The position numbers and the translations under genes were made by a program. Shown here piece by piece: positions 1-10,500 of a stretch of 64,000 nucleotides of DNA. The notes below the pieces were generated by a model. The model was not told where the DNA came from. It saw only the letters and a program-made list of their open reading frames with translations, and ran no database searches. This DNA is from Cafeteria roenbergensis (taxonomy: Eukaryota; Sar; Bigyra; Bicosoecida; Cafeteriaceae), in contig VLTN01000031.1 of NCBI GenBank assembly GCA_008330645.1, positions 62,001 to 126,000 of the forward strand. The letters run 5' to 3'. Numbering within the stretch: position 1 is the stretch's first letter; each line of letters starts with the position of its first letter.

Positions 1-2
1 CA

Positions 3-3000
3 GCCGGACGGCCGATTGCGCCCCCGGCGTGGCCGCAGTCGCCACCGCTCAGCGCCCACGGCTCGGTTGGGCACGGCTCTGTCGGTCATGGCTCTGCCGG
101 TCATGGCTCTGCCGTTTTGCCAGTGTTCGCCCCGTCGTCCGGAGCCCGGCGCCGGCGCCGCACCCGCGCCAGCAGCGGCGACCAGGCCTCAACGGGCGAT
201 GAGGGGGGTGGTCTCTCGTCGCGGGCTCTGTCGCCGGCAGGATCGAAGAGCTCTGCCTCTTCGTTCGGAAGGATCCGTCGATCGTCAATGGCCGAGCTGG
301 AGCTGGGGGCGGCCCTGGCTGATTTGCCGAGCGACGTGGAGCCCCTGTCCGACGGTGACGACGCGCCGTCAGAGACGCCTAGCCGACTGGCGGCGGCGCT
401 GGACTCACTGCCGTCGTGGCTGGGAGCCAGGGCTGATGCGGCAGCGGCGGCTGCGGCTTCGGCTGCTGCTGCTGCGGCTTCGGCCGAGGTGTCCACTGCG
501 GCGGCAGTATCAGGTTCACTCCACGCGCCGGCAAGTCCGTCTCAGGACGCCCGAATTGCGGCCGAACAATTCACCGAAGGGGGTTACCGACACCGACCTC
601 TCCCCTTGCAGGTCAGGCCACGAAGTGTGAGCATGTCCCTTCCGTCGGCAGAGCAGAACGACAGAGCTCGTCACGTCACATCACCAGCAGAGCCGTGCCT
701 GGCGGAGCCGGCAGGAGCAGCCGGCGCCTCGCCGGGCAGAGCGAGATCCGCCTCCGGCAGAGACAGCAGCAACGCCCCAGGCGCGGGGTTCACTGCCGGC
801 GTCCCTGGTGGCATTGCCAGCACTGCCGTCGACGCTGCTCCGGCTCTGCCGCCCGCTGGACCCTCCCTTCGTCGATCGCGAGCCGCACCAGAGTTTGCGG
901 TTTCGCTTCCGACCGTGGTGTCCATGGATAACTTGGCAGGGCTGGCAGGATCGGCAGAACCAGGAAGCCCGCTCGGTCCGCTGGGTCGGGGCCACACTAG
1001 CCCGCGACACTCGCGCACAGCGACCCCAGCGGCAGGATCGGGGTCAGACCCCGGATGCGGCAGCGACTCGCTTTCGTCCCGGGGCCACAGCGACTCTTCC
1101 TCCTCCCGGGTGGGCGCCTCCCGCCGTCACGATGCATCGACGGCCTCGCAAGCACCGACGGCAGGCTCAGCGCAAGCCTTCAGTGGCCCGCCGACGTCGC
1201 TGCCGCGGCCGCCTTCGCCGACGTCGGAAACCAGGTCGGGCGTCGAGCAGAGCCGTCAGCACGGCGGCGGTGGCACCGCCGGCAGTTGTGGCGGCGTGTC
1301 GATCACCACGAGCGCCGGCCGCTCCAGCGCTGAGTGTCCCGACTCCGAGCCCACAGCCGCAGCTGGTCGAGCCGCGACGGAGGCGGAGAGGTGGCCGCTG
1401 CTCCGCGCTGGCGGGATCGCCGTGCGCTGCTCGCCGGACGCCGTCACGGGTGTGCAGAGCCCCGCGCCGCCGAGAGACACGGACGTCAGCGAGTGGCACC
1501 GTCAGTCGGTCTGCCGGCTGGCAGGCCCGGCGACGACGGAACCCGGCCCCGCAAGCCGAATGCCAGTGGTGGTGATGGCTGGCCACTGTGGCAGGCAGAG
1601 CTCTGCCGTCGTGGTTCGGACAGTGCCTCGGCCGGCTGGCCCAGCCAGCGAAACCGCTGGCCGCGAAACTGCTGGTGCTCCCCAGGCTGGCGCCGGCAGA
1701 GCCGGTTCGGACGGCGTCGCGGCGGCCGCCCGCGCCGCCGCGACCGAGGTGGTCGCGCTGGCCCGCATCGACGCCGTCGCCTCGGCGGGGGGGGACGCGC
1801 GCTCGCGGCTGGTGGCTCGCTGCCTGGGGGACGGCTGTGTGTCCGACGCCGCCGGCCGTCGGATCCTCGTCGCCCTGGAGGCGGCCGACCGAACGCTTGC
1901 GGCAGAGCTAGCTCTGCTGCGCGACGTCGATAACGTGGCAGAGCGGGCAGAGCGAGCGCTTGGGCTCTGCCGCCAGCTGACCGCCGCGGTGGCGCTGACC
2001 CACTCAGCCGGCGTGACGCACAAGCGTCTCAGGCCCTGGACCGTTCTCGTGCGTGGCAGAACGCTCAAGCTCGCGGGGTTCGGGTGGGCCCAGGTGGCCT
2101 CGGCCGGCGCGCCCCCTCACCCCAGCGCCACCCCTCGCTTCACGCAGGCCCCCGCGGCGGCCGCGCCTGCAGCAGCGCTCGGCTCGGACCCGTCAGGCGG
2201 GCCGGAGCGCCTCGGCCTGGCAGAGCTGACAGAGTCGATGATCCGGGAGAGCGACGATGCAGAGCTTGAGTGGCATCGGCAGAGCCAGCTGTCCGGGCGA
2301 AGTGACCGGAGCGCCGGTATGCCGGCTCCTGCAGCCTGCTCCGCCGCCTCGGGAGGCAGACACGCGATGGCAGCGGCAGGCGACGCTGCTGCCGCCGCCG
2401 AGAGCGATGACGGGCGGCAGAGCAGCGCCGCTGCTGTGCGCGGCGCGGCGTCGTTCGCTGCGGTGGCGGCTGCGGCCGCGGGCGCTGGCTCTGCCGCCGC
2501 GGGTGCCGTCGGCGCCGTTCCGTTGGTGGACCCGCCAGCGGAGGGCACGGCGGCGCCTGTGCGAGCGCCCGAGGACGACGGGGCGGGCTGGCTTCCGGCG
2601 GAAGTATTGTCCGCGCGGTTGCGCGGGACGAGTCACTCGGGGGGCGTGCCGGCGGATCTTTTCGCCTTGGGATGCCTCGTCTACACGGTGCTGAGCAACG
2701 GCAGGCACCCGTTCGACCCCATCAACAGCCCGTCACCGGATCCGGGGTCTGCCGGCTCTGCAGTGGCCAGTGCCCATCGAAGCGTTGCTGAGCTGCGCAA
2801 CGAAGCAATCCTCCGCGACCACCGCACATCGGACGGCTCAGTGCGCCCGCGAGCCGCGTGGCACCACATCCGACTCCACCGGTCGCCGTCGGACCACGGA
2901 GCGCCCGCGCAGGCGTCGGCGCGCGGGACCCCTCCAAGCAAGGGGCCGCCCCCTCTGTCGGTAGGACCCGCCGCGTCCTCGGCAGGATTGCCGGAGGTCA

Positions 3001-4244
3001 GCCCCGCCCACCCCCCGGCTGCCCCCACCGGCGCCGCTGCGCCGGGCATCGGCGCAGCGGCGGCGTCTGTCCCAGCGTTCCGACCGGGTCCGGCTCCGGC
3101 AGCTGCTGGCTTGCAGAGCGGGGCAGAGCCGGGCGGCTCTGCCAGATCGGGCGGCGGCCTGGCGCTGCTTGCGTCGGCGCCGTTCAGACGGGTGTGCGCC
3201 GCGCACCTGATCAGCGAGCTGCTGCGGCCGCACCCGCTGTCGAGGCTTGCGGCTGCGGACGCGGCCGTTCACCCCCTGTTCTGGCCGGAGGCGGCGGTGG
3301 TCCAGCTGGCGGCTGCGTGCTCCGATGTGCTGCGTGCGGAGTACGGGATGATGCCGCCGGCGGGGGGGCAGCGACAGGACCGCAGGGGCGGACGGCGGGG
3401 CGGGCGGCGCGGGGTGGCGGCTGCGGGCGGCAGCGCCGCGGCCCGGCACCGTGACGCGGGCTCAGGTGCGGCGGGTGCCGCTGGTGGCGGTGATGCTGGT
3501 GGTGCTGGAGCTGACCGCGGCAAGCTTGAAGCCGCCGGCTGGGATGGAGATCGGCGGCAGAGCCGTCGGCGGCGGCGGCAGCGGTCGGAGCAGCAGCTGG
3601 CCGGGTCTCTGCCTCCGCTGCTGGCTCTGCTGGAAGGCGAGTACCGACGCCGGCGAGGGCCCGACGCGGCCGCTTGGGCGGATGACCTGGCCCGCCTCGA
3701 CGCGCAGGCCGGGCGAGTTTGGGGGCCTGACACCGCGGCGGCGGGGTCGGGCGCCGGGGGGAGCGACGCCGGGGCCGCTTCGCCGGTGGGAGGCGGGTCC
3801 ACGAAGGACTGGAAATCGCCGCGAGAGTACGCTGCCGTGTATGCGGGGCGCGGGCTGGGCGCGCTTGGCATTCTGCGCGCGTGCCGCAACGTGGCAGCGG
3901 CGCACGCGACGGAGTTCGTCGCAGCGGGTGTCTTCGCGTCAGCCCGGGAGGCGCGGTCGTATTTCGTGGACTCCTTCCCGTGGCTGTTTCTCAAAGTGGC
4001 AGAGGCCGGCGTGGGGGCGCACCTGCTGGCTTCCAGGCCGCCGCGAGCGCGTGGCGCCACTGCTGCCGTGCGGGTCGACCCCAGCATGGGCGTGGCAGAG
4101 GAGGCGGCGCGGCTGGCCCAGCGGCTCCTGCTCGAGGGGGAGCGGCCCCGCGTCCTGAGAGCAATCGGGTCGGTCGCGTGCTCCGTTCTCTCGGACGCGC
4201 AGGCCAGGTCGGCGCTGGGTCCGGCTGACGGGGCGTCGTGGTAA
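3..4244 (+). CDS. IRE1/RNase L-type pseudokinase-KEN protein (5' end outside window)
   Basis: The frame is open from the window edge to the stop at 4244, with no convincing start, so upstream exons are probably missing. The first 1.7 kb encodes a Ser/Ala/Gly-rich stretch. A kinase-like domain follows: VTHKRLRPWTVLV near 2010-2050 stands where HRDLKPxNIL is expected, GFG near 2077 replaces DFG, and DLFALGCLVYTVLSNGRHPF at 2656-2715 matches the IRE1 F-helix region. After a long insert, HLISELLRPHPLSRLAAADA (about 3205-3265) and HPLFWPEA (about 3270) match the IRE1 kinase end. A KEN-like domain follows at about 3805-4070, with ILRACRN near 3870-3890 and YFVDSFPWLF near 3960. In IRE1 the kinase controls an RNase that cleaves mRNA in the unfolded-protein response. 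Here the catalytic Asp and DFG Asp are absent, so phosphotransfer is unlikely. KEN Tyr, Arg and Asn have counterparts, but the catalytic His is offset by one. No lumenal domain or membrane span is visible. The family call is good; activity is unknown. Confidence 0.72.
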   Translation, partial: AGRPIAPPAWPQSPPLSAHGSVGHGSVGHGSAGHGSAVLPVFAPSSGARRRRRTRASSGDQASTGDEGGGLSSRALSPAGSKSSASSFGRIRRSSMAELELGAALADLPSDVEPLSDGDDAPSETPSRLAAALDSLPSWLGARADAAAAAAASAAAAAASAEVSTAAAVSGSLHAPASPSQDARIAAEQFTEGGYRHRPLPLQVRPRSVSMSLPSAEQNDRARHVTSPAEPCLAEPAGAAGASPGRARSASGRDSSNAPGAGFTAGVPGGIASTAVDAAPALPPAGPSLRRSRAAPEFAVSLPTVVSMDNLAGLAGSAEPGSPLGPLGRGHTSPRHSRTATPAAGSGSDPGCGSDSLSSRGHSDSSSSRVGASRRHDASTASQAPTAGSAQAFSGPPTSLPRPPSPTSETRSGVEQSRQHGGGGTAGSCGGVSITTSAGRSSAECPDSEPTAAAGRAATEAERWPLLRAGGIAVRCSPDAVTGVQSPAPPRDTDVSEWHRQSVCRLAGPATTEPGPASRMPVVVMAGHCGRQSSAVVVRTVPRPAGPASETAGRETAGAPQAGAGRAGSDGVAAAARAAATEVVALARIDAVASAGGDARSRLVARCLGDGCVSDAAGRRILVALEAADRTLAAELALLRDVDNVAERAERALGLCRQLTAAVALTHSAGVTHKRLRPWTVLVRGRTLKLAGFGWAQVASAGAPPHPSATPRFTQAPAAAAPAAALGSDPSGGPERLGLAELTESMIRESDDAELEWHRQSQLSGRSDRSAGMPAPAACSAASGGRHAMAAAGDAAAAAESDDGRQSSAAAVRGAASFAAVAAAAAGAGSAAAGAVGAVPLVDPPAEGTAAPVRAPEDDGAGWLPAEVLSARLRGTSHSGGVPADLFALGCLVYTVLSNGRHPFDPINSPSPDPGSAGSAVASAHRSVAELRNEAILRDHRTSDGSVRPRAAWHHIRLHRSPSDHGAPAQASARGTPPSKGPPPLSVGPAASSAGLPEVSPAHPPAAPTGAAAPGIGAAAASVPAFRPGPAPAAAGLQSGAEPGGSARSGGGLALLASAPFRRVCAAHLISELLRPHPLSRLAAADAAVHPLFWPEAAVVQLAAACSDVLRAEYGMMPPAGGQRQDRRGGRRGGRRGVAAAGGSAAARHRDAGSGAAGAAGGGDAGGAGADRGKLEAAGWDGDRRQSRRRRRQRSEQQLAGSLPPLLALLEGEYRRRRGPDAAAWADDLARLDAQAGRVWGPDTAAAGSGAGGSDAGAASPVGGGSTKDWKSPREYAAVYAGRGLGALGILRACRNVAAAHATEFVAAGVFASAREARSYFVDSFPWLFLKVAEAGVGAHLLASRPPRARGATAAVRVDPSMGVAEEAARLAQRLLLEGERPRVLRAIGSVACSVLSDAQARSALGPADGASW

Positions 4245-4539
4245 ATGGAACCAGCGCTCGGCGCCGATGCAGCAGGGCCGCGCGCGGTCGACTGCGCGAG
4301 CCGGGTGTGTGAGTGTGAGTGCTGCGGGCGGCAAAGCACTGCAGGAGTTGGCAGATTGCACCGCAGCCCAGCGCGTCGGGTCCGCAACTCCACGCACATG
4401 AGACAATCGACAAGCAAAACAGAAAATCAATCGGCAGAGCGAGTCCGCCAGTCGTGCCCGCCACCCCCGCATCAGCACAAAGCTCGGCGGCTGGAGCCCG
4501 GAGGACGAGCCGGGCCGGCCTGGGCCGTAGCTTCCCACG

Positions 4540-7500
4540 ATGGCGGCGGCGTTCGTGGCGCGCGCGCCCAGCCTCGCCGACGCTGTGGACCGAGCGCTCT
4601 ACACATATGGCGACAAACCGTTTCTGGCCTGCCGCGAGCGCGTAGCAACGCGCAGCCTGGCGCAAGCCCCGGAGACATACGTCCCGGACACCGTCTGGAC
4701 GTTCCGGGAGACGGCTGTGGCGGTGGGGCAGTTTGAATCCGTGCTCCGCGGGCTGCGCCTGCCGGAGCACTCGACAGTCGCGATCATGTGCCACAACTGC
4801 CCCGAGTGGCTCTTTGCGGACTGGGCGGCAGCCAAGGCAAACCTCCGGCCCGTGGGGATCCACGGGTCGTGGCCCCTGGACGACGTGGCGCACGTGCTGT
4901 GCGACTCGCAAGCGCGGGCACTTGTCGTGGCCCCGCAATATTTCCACCGCGCCCTGGAAGCAGCCGCCGCAGCGCCCTCCGGCTCCCTCCTCCTGAGGAC
5001 CATCATCATCCTCAGCGAGGTGACCGCCACTTCGCTCCCAGCAGACGGTGGCCGGTGCCCCGCCGAGGACGCAGCCAGTTGCCCGCCCTGGCCGCAGGAC
5101 GCAGTCGTTTGCGTGTCTGCGGCGCTCCCAGAGACGGCCCGCGCAGCAGCAGGACCGCGCCCGAGGGTCACTGCCCCCGACAGGGTCACCCTTCGCTCTG
5201 CTGCCCCCACGGGCGCCGTCTCTTCCGAGGGCAGCGCCGGCGACGGGCGCAGCCAAGGCCGGGCCGGCCACGTCATCCGGGTCCTGTCGCTGCGCGCTCC
5301 CAGGCGCCCCGCCGTACTCTCGCCGCCGCCTGCTCTGTCGGGCGACGCTAGCAGCCACATCAGCACCCTTGGGCCATCGGGCCGCCCGTGGGCGTCCCCC
5401 GCTGGCCGCGCCGCCGCCGCCGGCAGCATCCCGAGCGACGCCCATCCCTCGCTTCAAACCGGCGCTGCTGCTCGGCCCTTCGACGGCCACGCCGACCAAG
5501 GCCTCGACAGCGACGGCAGCGACTCGCCCCGGGCGGGCCGCGGGCCCGTCCTCCTCGGTAGAGCCAGTTCTCACGACGTGGAAGGGCAATGCTTCCGAGG
5601 CGATGCCGATGGGCCCTGCGGCGGCCTCCGCCCCGACAGCGACTGGTCCCTGTCCTTGAGTGGCGGCCTGCCGCGCCCGCCTGCCTTCGACGGTGTCGAA
5701 GTGGCTCTGCCGGCCGTCCAGCCGCTTGAGCGCACCCCAGCCGGGGGCGGGTTCGCGGACGACCATGTGGAGCTGTACCTGTGGGATGAGACGTTCACTC
5801 TCATGTATACCAGCGGAACGAGTGGCCTGCCCAAGGGGGTGATTGTGACTCGCGCGAGATGGATGGCTGATGCGTCGGTGAATCCCTTCGCCGGGCACAC
5901 GGACCCCACGGCGGTTTCGCACATGGCGCTGGCGCACGGAGGCGACCGGGGCATTTGCTGGCAGGCGCTGTTCTGCGGCGCGCGGCTTGCGGTATGCCCC
6001 GCGGACGACCACTGGGCGTTGCAGCGCCAGCTGCAGTGGGCACGGCCGACGCTGCTGCTGGGCCTCAGCCACTTCTGGGCGCGGTGGCACGGCCAGCTGC
6101 AGGCGTGCGAGCGCCGTGCTTGCGGCGGGCTCGCAGCGGCGGCAGTGGCGGCCGCGCGAGCGCTGGAGCGGGCGGGCGCTGACTCTCGAGCCGGGTCGCT
6201 GGCCGATGGTTTGTCGCTGGGCGATGGCTCGGAGGTCGTGTCCGCAACGGCAGCATTGACGTCGGAACCGTCGGCCACGGGAGCGGCTGCTGCAGCTGCG
6301 GCTGCGGCTGCGGCAGCGGCTGCGGCAGGGGCTGCGGTTGATTGTGTGCCGGGGCCGGGGCAGGGGCGCGGCAGCGACGCTGGCGAGGGCTCTGCCTCCG
6401 CCTCCAGTGCATTGGCGAGTGAACCCACTTGTGAAGTGGGAGCTGCTCTTTGCGGGCTCTGCCGAGTTCTGGGTCAGCGTCTGGTGCCCACCGTCGCGGC
6501 GTGGAGCAACGCTGCGGCTCGCGGCGATGACGTCACCGACTGGACGTCGGCTCTGCAGAGGACGTCGGCGGTGCTTGCTGCTGCCGTTGCAGAGGCAAGG
6601 CAGGCCGGCGGAGGCGTCGGCAGGGCGGAGGCGGCAGGCGTGGCGGCTGGATTTGCGGCAGGGCTGCTGGCAGAGCCGCTGATTGACGGTGCGGACCTGG
6701 GAGTCACTCGCGCTGCAAATGCAGCGACGCTGGCGGGTTCCGTGCGAGGAAGTGGCTCTGCCGGTCCTGCACCCTCCAGCTCTGCAGACCCCTTGCGCGA
6801 AGCTATGGCGCTCTCGGGCAAGGCAGTCCTGTCGCGGGTGGCGGAGTGGCGGCCACGGGTTGGGCAGGAGTGGGGCTTCTGCAGCCGCCCCAGTGACTCC
6901 CTCGTCCGCGCGGTTTCGCGTGCTTCGAGTGCTCGCGGCGAGCTGCTTCACCGAGCTGCGGAGTGGCTTGGGGGTCGCGTGATGACGCCTGTGACGGGAG
7001 GGGCGCGCACGCCGGCCGATGTGCTGGCGTCCATGACGGCAGCACTGTCCCCCGCCTGGTCCAGTGGGCAGGCATCGGTTTCGCGCACCAAGGATGCCTA
7101 CGGAGCAACCGAGTTTGCGGGCATCGCAGTCAACGGTCAGATCAACGCGTCGATCGAGACCCTGGTCGAGCCAGCCCCGCGGCTAGGCTGGCAGGGCGCT
7201 GCGGACGCGCCGGTGAGCAGAGGCGAGCTGCTGGTGCGTCTGCGCGGCTGGCCCGTGGGACGGCCGGCTGTGCGGTACTGGGGTGAGGCGGCTCAGGCAG
7301 AAGCGGTTGCAGTTGCCCGGGCGAGGTCAGACGCGTCTGACGAAACCGCCCCTGCAGCCGTCTCCAAGGCTGCCCGTCGCTGGCTCCAGCTCTATGAGGA
7401 GGGGTGGTTCCGCACGGGTGATGCAGTGGTGATTGATCACCGACAGCAGTCGGACGATCCCAGAGGTAGGATCATCGTGGCTGGAAGGGTCGGCTCCAAG

Positions 7501-10500
7501 TCCGAGCTCTACTGGAAAGGACGAAGTGTGTGGATCGCGGCCGATTCCATCGCCGGAAGAGCCAGCATCGCGGCGTCTGTGGCCGCTTGCGTCGTCTACT
7601 GCGACCGAAACCAGCCCCGCCCCGTGCTGCTGGTTCTGCCAGAGCGGAGCGCTGCCAAGCCGCTGGTGGCAGCGACCCCCGCCGTCACGGTTTTGGTCGA
7701 CGTCCTCTCATCGCTGCTGGGACCGCGTGCCGCCGAGGCCATGACCGTGACCGCCCTGGACGGCGGGCTGGCGGCCGTGGCACCGGATCTGCCATCGGAC
7801 GCCGCGCTGGAGGCGGCGGGACTGCGCCCCTACGAGGTGCCAGCAGGAGTGGTGGTCGTTGAGGGCCCGTGGTCGGCGGAGGACGGACAGCTCACCTCAA
7901 CGGGCAAGCCGCGGGCGTTCGCGCTGGTGTCGCGCCACAGGGAGTCGCTCGACGCCGCATACGCCGGATTCGAAGCTCTGCAGGAACGATTGGCAGAGCC
8001 ACTTCGCGAGGGGGGCACTGGCGGCGTCCCTGTCCGAGCGGCGGGCAGTGCTACTGCGGGTGATGGGGAGATCGACCCCTCCAGGGGCAGAGCGGAAGGA
8101 TCTGCGGCAGCTTCACATCCCACTTCGCCCGGACGGCCGACATCGCTGTCCCTCCGTATTCCCGGCAGAGCCGTCTTGCAGCCCCGCGACCCGAGCGCCC
8201 AGGCCGAGGCTGCGACGGCCACTGGCACTGGTGAGGCGTCCGCCATCGGAACGCTGAGCGCGGCAGAGCTCGAAGGAAGGATCGCAGCAGCCGTCGACGA
8301 CGTGATCACCTCGCGGTCGGCTCTTCGCGCGGCAGAGCCGCGTGGCGACAACGGGTCTCTCGTCGACCTCGCCGACGCAGGCGCCATCCCAGCGCTCACC
8401 TGCGCCCCGCCAGCCGGCGCTGCCACCAGCGCGGGCGCGGCCGGCACCGCAACGGGGAGTCCCGCCGCGACCGGCAGAGCCGCATCGACCCTTCCAGCCT
8501 CGGTCCAGTGGGTGCCCCCCCTGGCCCTCAAGCCTGCCAATCAAATATTTTCAAGGATGCAAACGTTCGTGCGGCACCGGCGCGCCCGCGTGGGCGAGTG
8601 GAGCGCCTCTGAGGCCCGAGCCGCCCGCCACATCAGGCGGGCCGTGGCGTCGCGGTGTGCGGCAGCCGAGGCGGCGGCGGCCTCAGCGGTGCGGGCCTGG
8701 ACCTCCGCAGTGCTGACCCGAGCGGCCGCTGGGTCCCTCGCTCTGCAGCCGCCAGAGTGGTCGGCAGAGCTGGACCCTTCCGGTGGCTTGGCACCCGCTT
8801 CATCGGCGAGGCGGTTTGCGGCGCCACGCGTGCTGCGGGCGATCGACGAAGCCGAGGCAGCCGCGCAGGCGTTGGCAGAGCTCTTCGGCGCCGCGTCGCT
8901 CGCAACACCGCATCGCTCGGAATCCGCTTCGCGACGCAGCGTTCCGAGCGACGCGGCGTCCCGCGCGCTCGCGGCGAGCGACAGGGCAAGAGCCAGCTCT
9001 GCAGGCCACGCCTCGGACCAGCCCGCTGCGTCCGGCCACGTCATGTCGGCGTGGCGGCATGCAGATCAGGACAGTTGGCTCTACCGCACGCTTCGATCAG
9101 CTCTGCAGTTGCTAGCTCGATCGCGAGCCGAGTGCGCCGCCGCAGCGGCGTGGGGGCAGTGGGCGGCCGGCGATGGGAAGGATCGGAGTCACTCGATGGA
9201 GGTCCACGCGGAGAGCCAGCGGCTGACGCTGCTGCGGCTTCGGATGGGGGCGGCGGGCGTGGCTGTTCCGGCACGCATCTGGACGGCGGCGTGGTGGAGT
9301 GACCCCAGGGGGGCCCGCGGGGGGGTGCCCCCCGAGCTGGCGCAGTCGCTGGGGGCCGCCGAGTCGGTGTGTGCCGTCACTGGAAGAGTGGTCGAGAGCG
9401 ACTGCCACGACACCGGACGGTTACGCCGTGTTTGCCTGGACGCGGGGCTCAAGACGGGGCACGGGGGCCCCCTGGAGGTTTCGGCGGAGTCTGTGGGGCT
9501 GTTGCGGGCCCTTGCAGCAGCGGTCGGGGCTGCTGTCGCGGCAGGGGCCCCGGGGGCCCTGACCTGCGCGGCTGCGCTGCGCAGGCTCGACCCACACGGG
9601 GCCGTCGGAACCGTCACCGAAGCTGCGAGGGCCTTCCGCGAGCAGACACCCGGAAGCGCCGCACTTGCCGCGCCAGCGCCCGGCAGCGGGCGCTTCTGCT
9701 GGGCGTGGGAGGGCAGCCACCACTGGCAGCTGCGCTCTGCCATCACGCCGACATCAGGGCCCCTGGACGCCTCTGCAGTCGCCTCCCCGGCGCTGCTGGT
9801 GTCCAACGCGCTGGCGACCTTTGCTGGGCGGCCCGCCCTCGGCCTGGTCGACCCGCGCCTGGTAAGCGCGGTGGACATGTTCGGCAGAGTCACACTGATG
9901 GCCTGGCGACAGGGCCCGCCCTCCGCCGCGTCGACGGCCCTGCGCGCGCTGCTGGCCGCCGCGCCGCACGCCGGGACCACTGCAACCGCCGCCCCGACTG
10001 CGGCGGCCGCTGCTGCTGCCGGCTGCGCCCAGACCTCGGACGACACCGCTGGCTCTGCCGCCGTCGCAGCGCCCGCCGCTGAGGAGCCCCCCCGCCTCAC
10101 CGACGACTCGTCTCTGCCCGAGTCGGACGCTTCAAGCGAACCGCATGCAGAGCCCTGCGCAGAGCCACAACTGACAGCGCTTCTCCGAAGCGTTTTGGCA
10201 GCAGCAGAGCTTGCAGCGCCTCCAACGGGCGCTGGCGGGTTGCCAGCGGCGTTGGACCCGCTGCGAGCCGCCCTGGGGCCAACCCTCAGTGGCTCTGCCG
10301 GGATGAGCGACGCGCAACGCCGTTCGTCGATCGTCATCGGCTCTGCACCTGCTTCGGCCGCGGCCGCACCTGCTGCTGCTTTGTCGAGAGGTGCCGCCGA
10401 CGACCCGGCGATTGCTGGTGCGGGCGCTGGTCGCAGTGGCGCTGGTGGTGCTGCTGCTGCTTCGGCGGCCGCTGCTGACCGGCGTTGGGAGACTCTGAGC

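Noticed and set aside
117-117. TTG at 117 as the start of the IRE1-like gene
   Set aside because: It is not an ATG, and the frame is open to the window edge, so the true start is upstream.
3991-6951. A 986-codon open frame on the minus strand
   Set aside because: It overlaps the KEN domain and first adenylation domain on the other strand, has an Arg-rich shadow composition and no domain. It reflects the GC bias.
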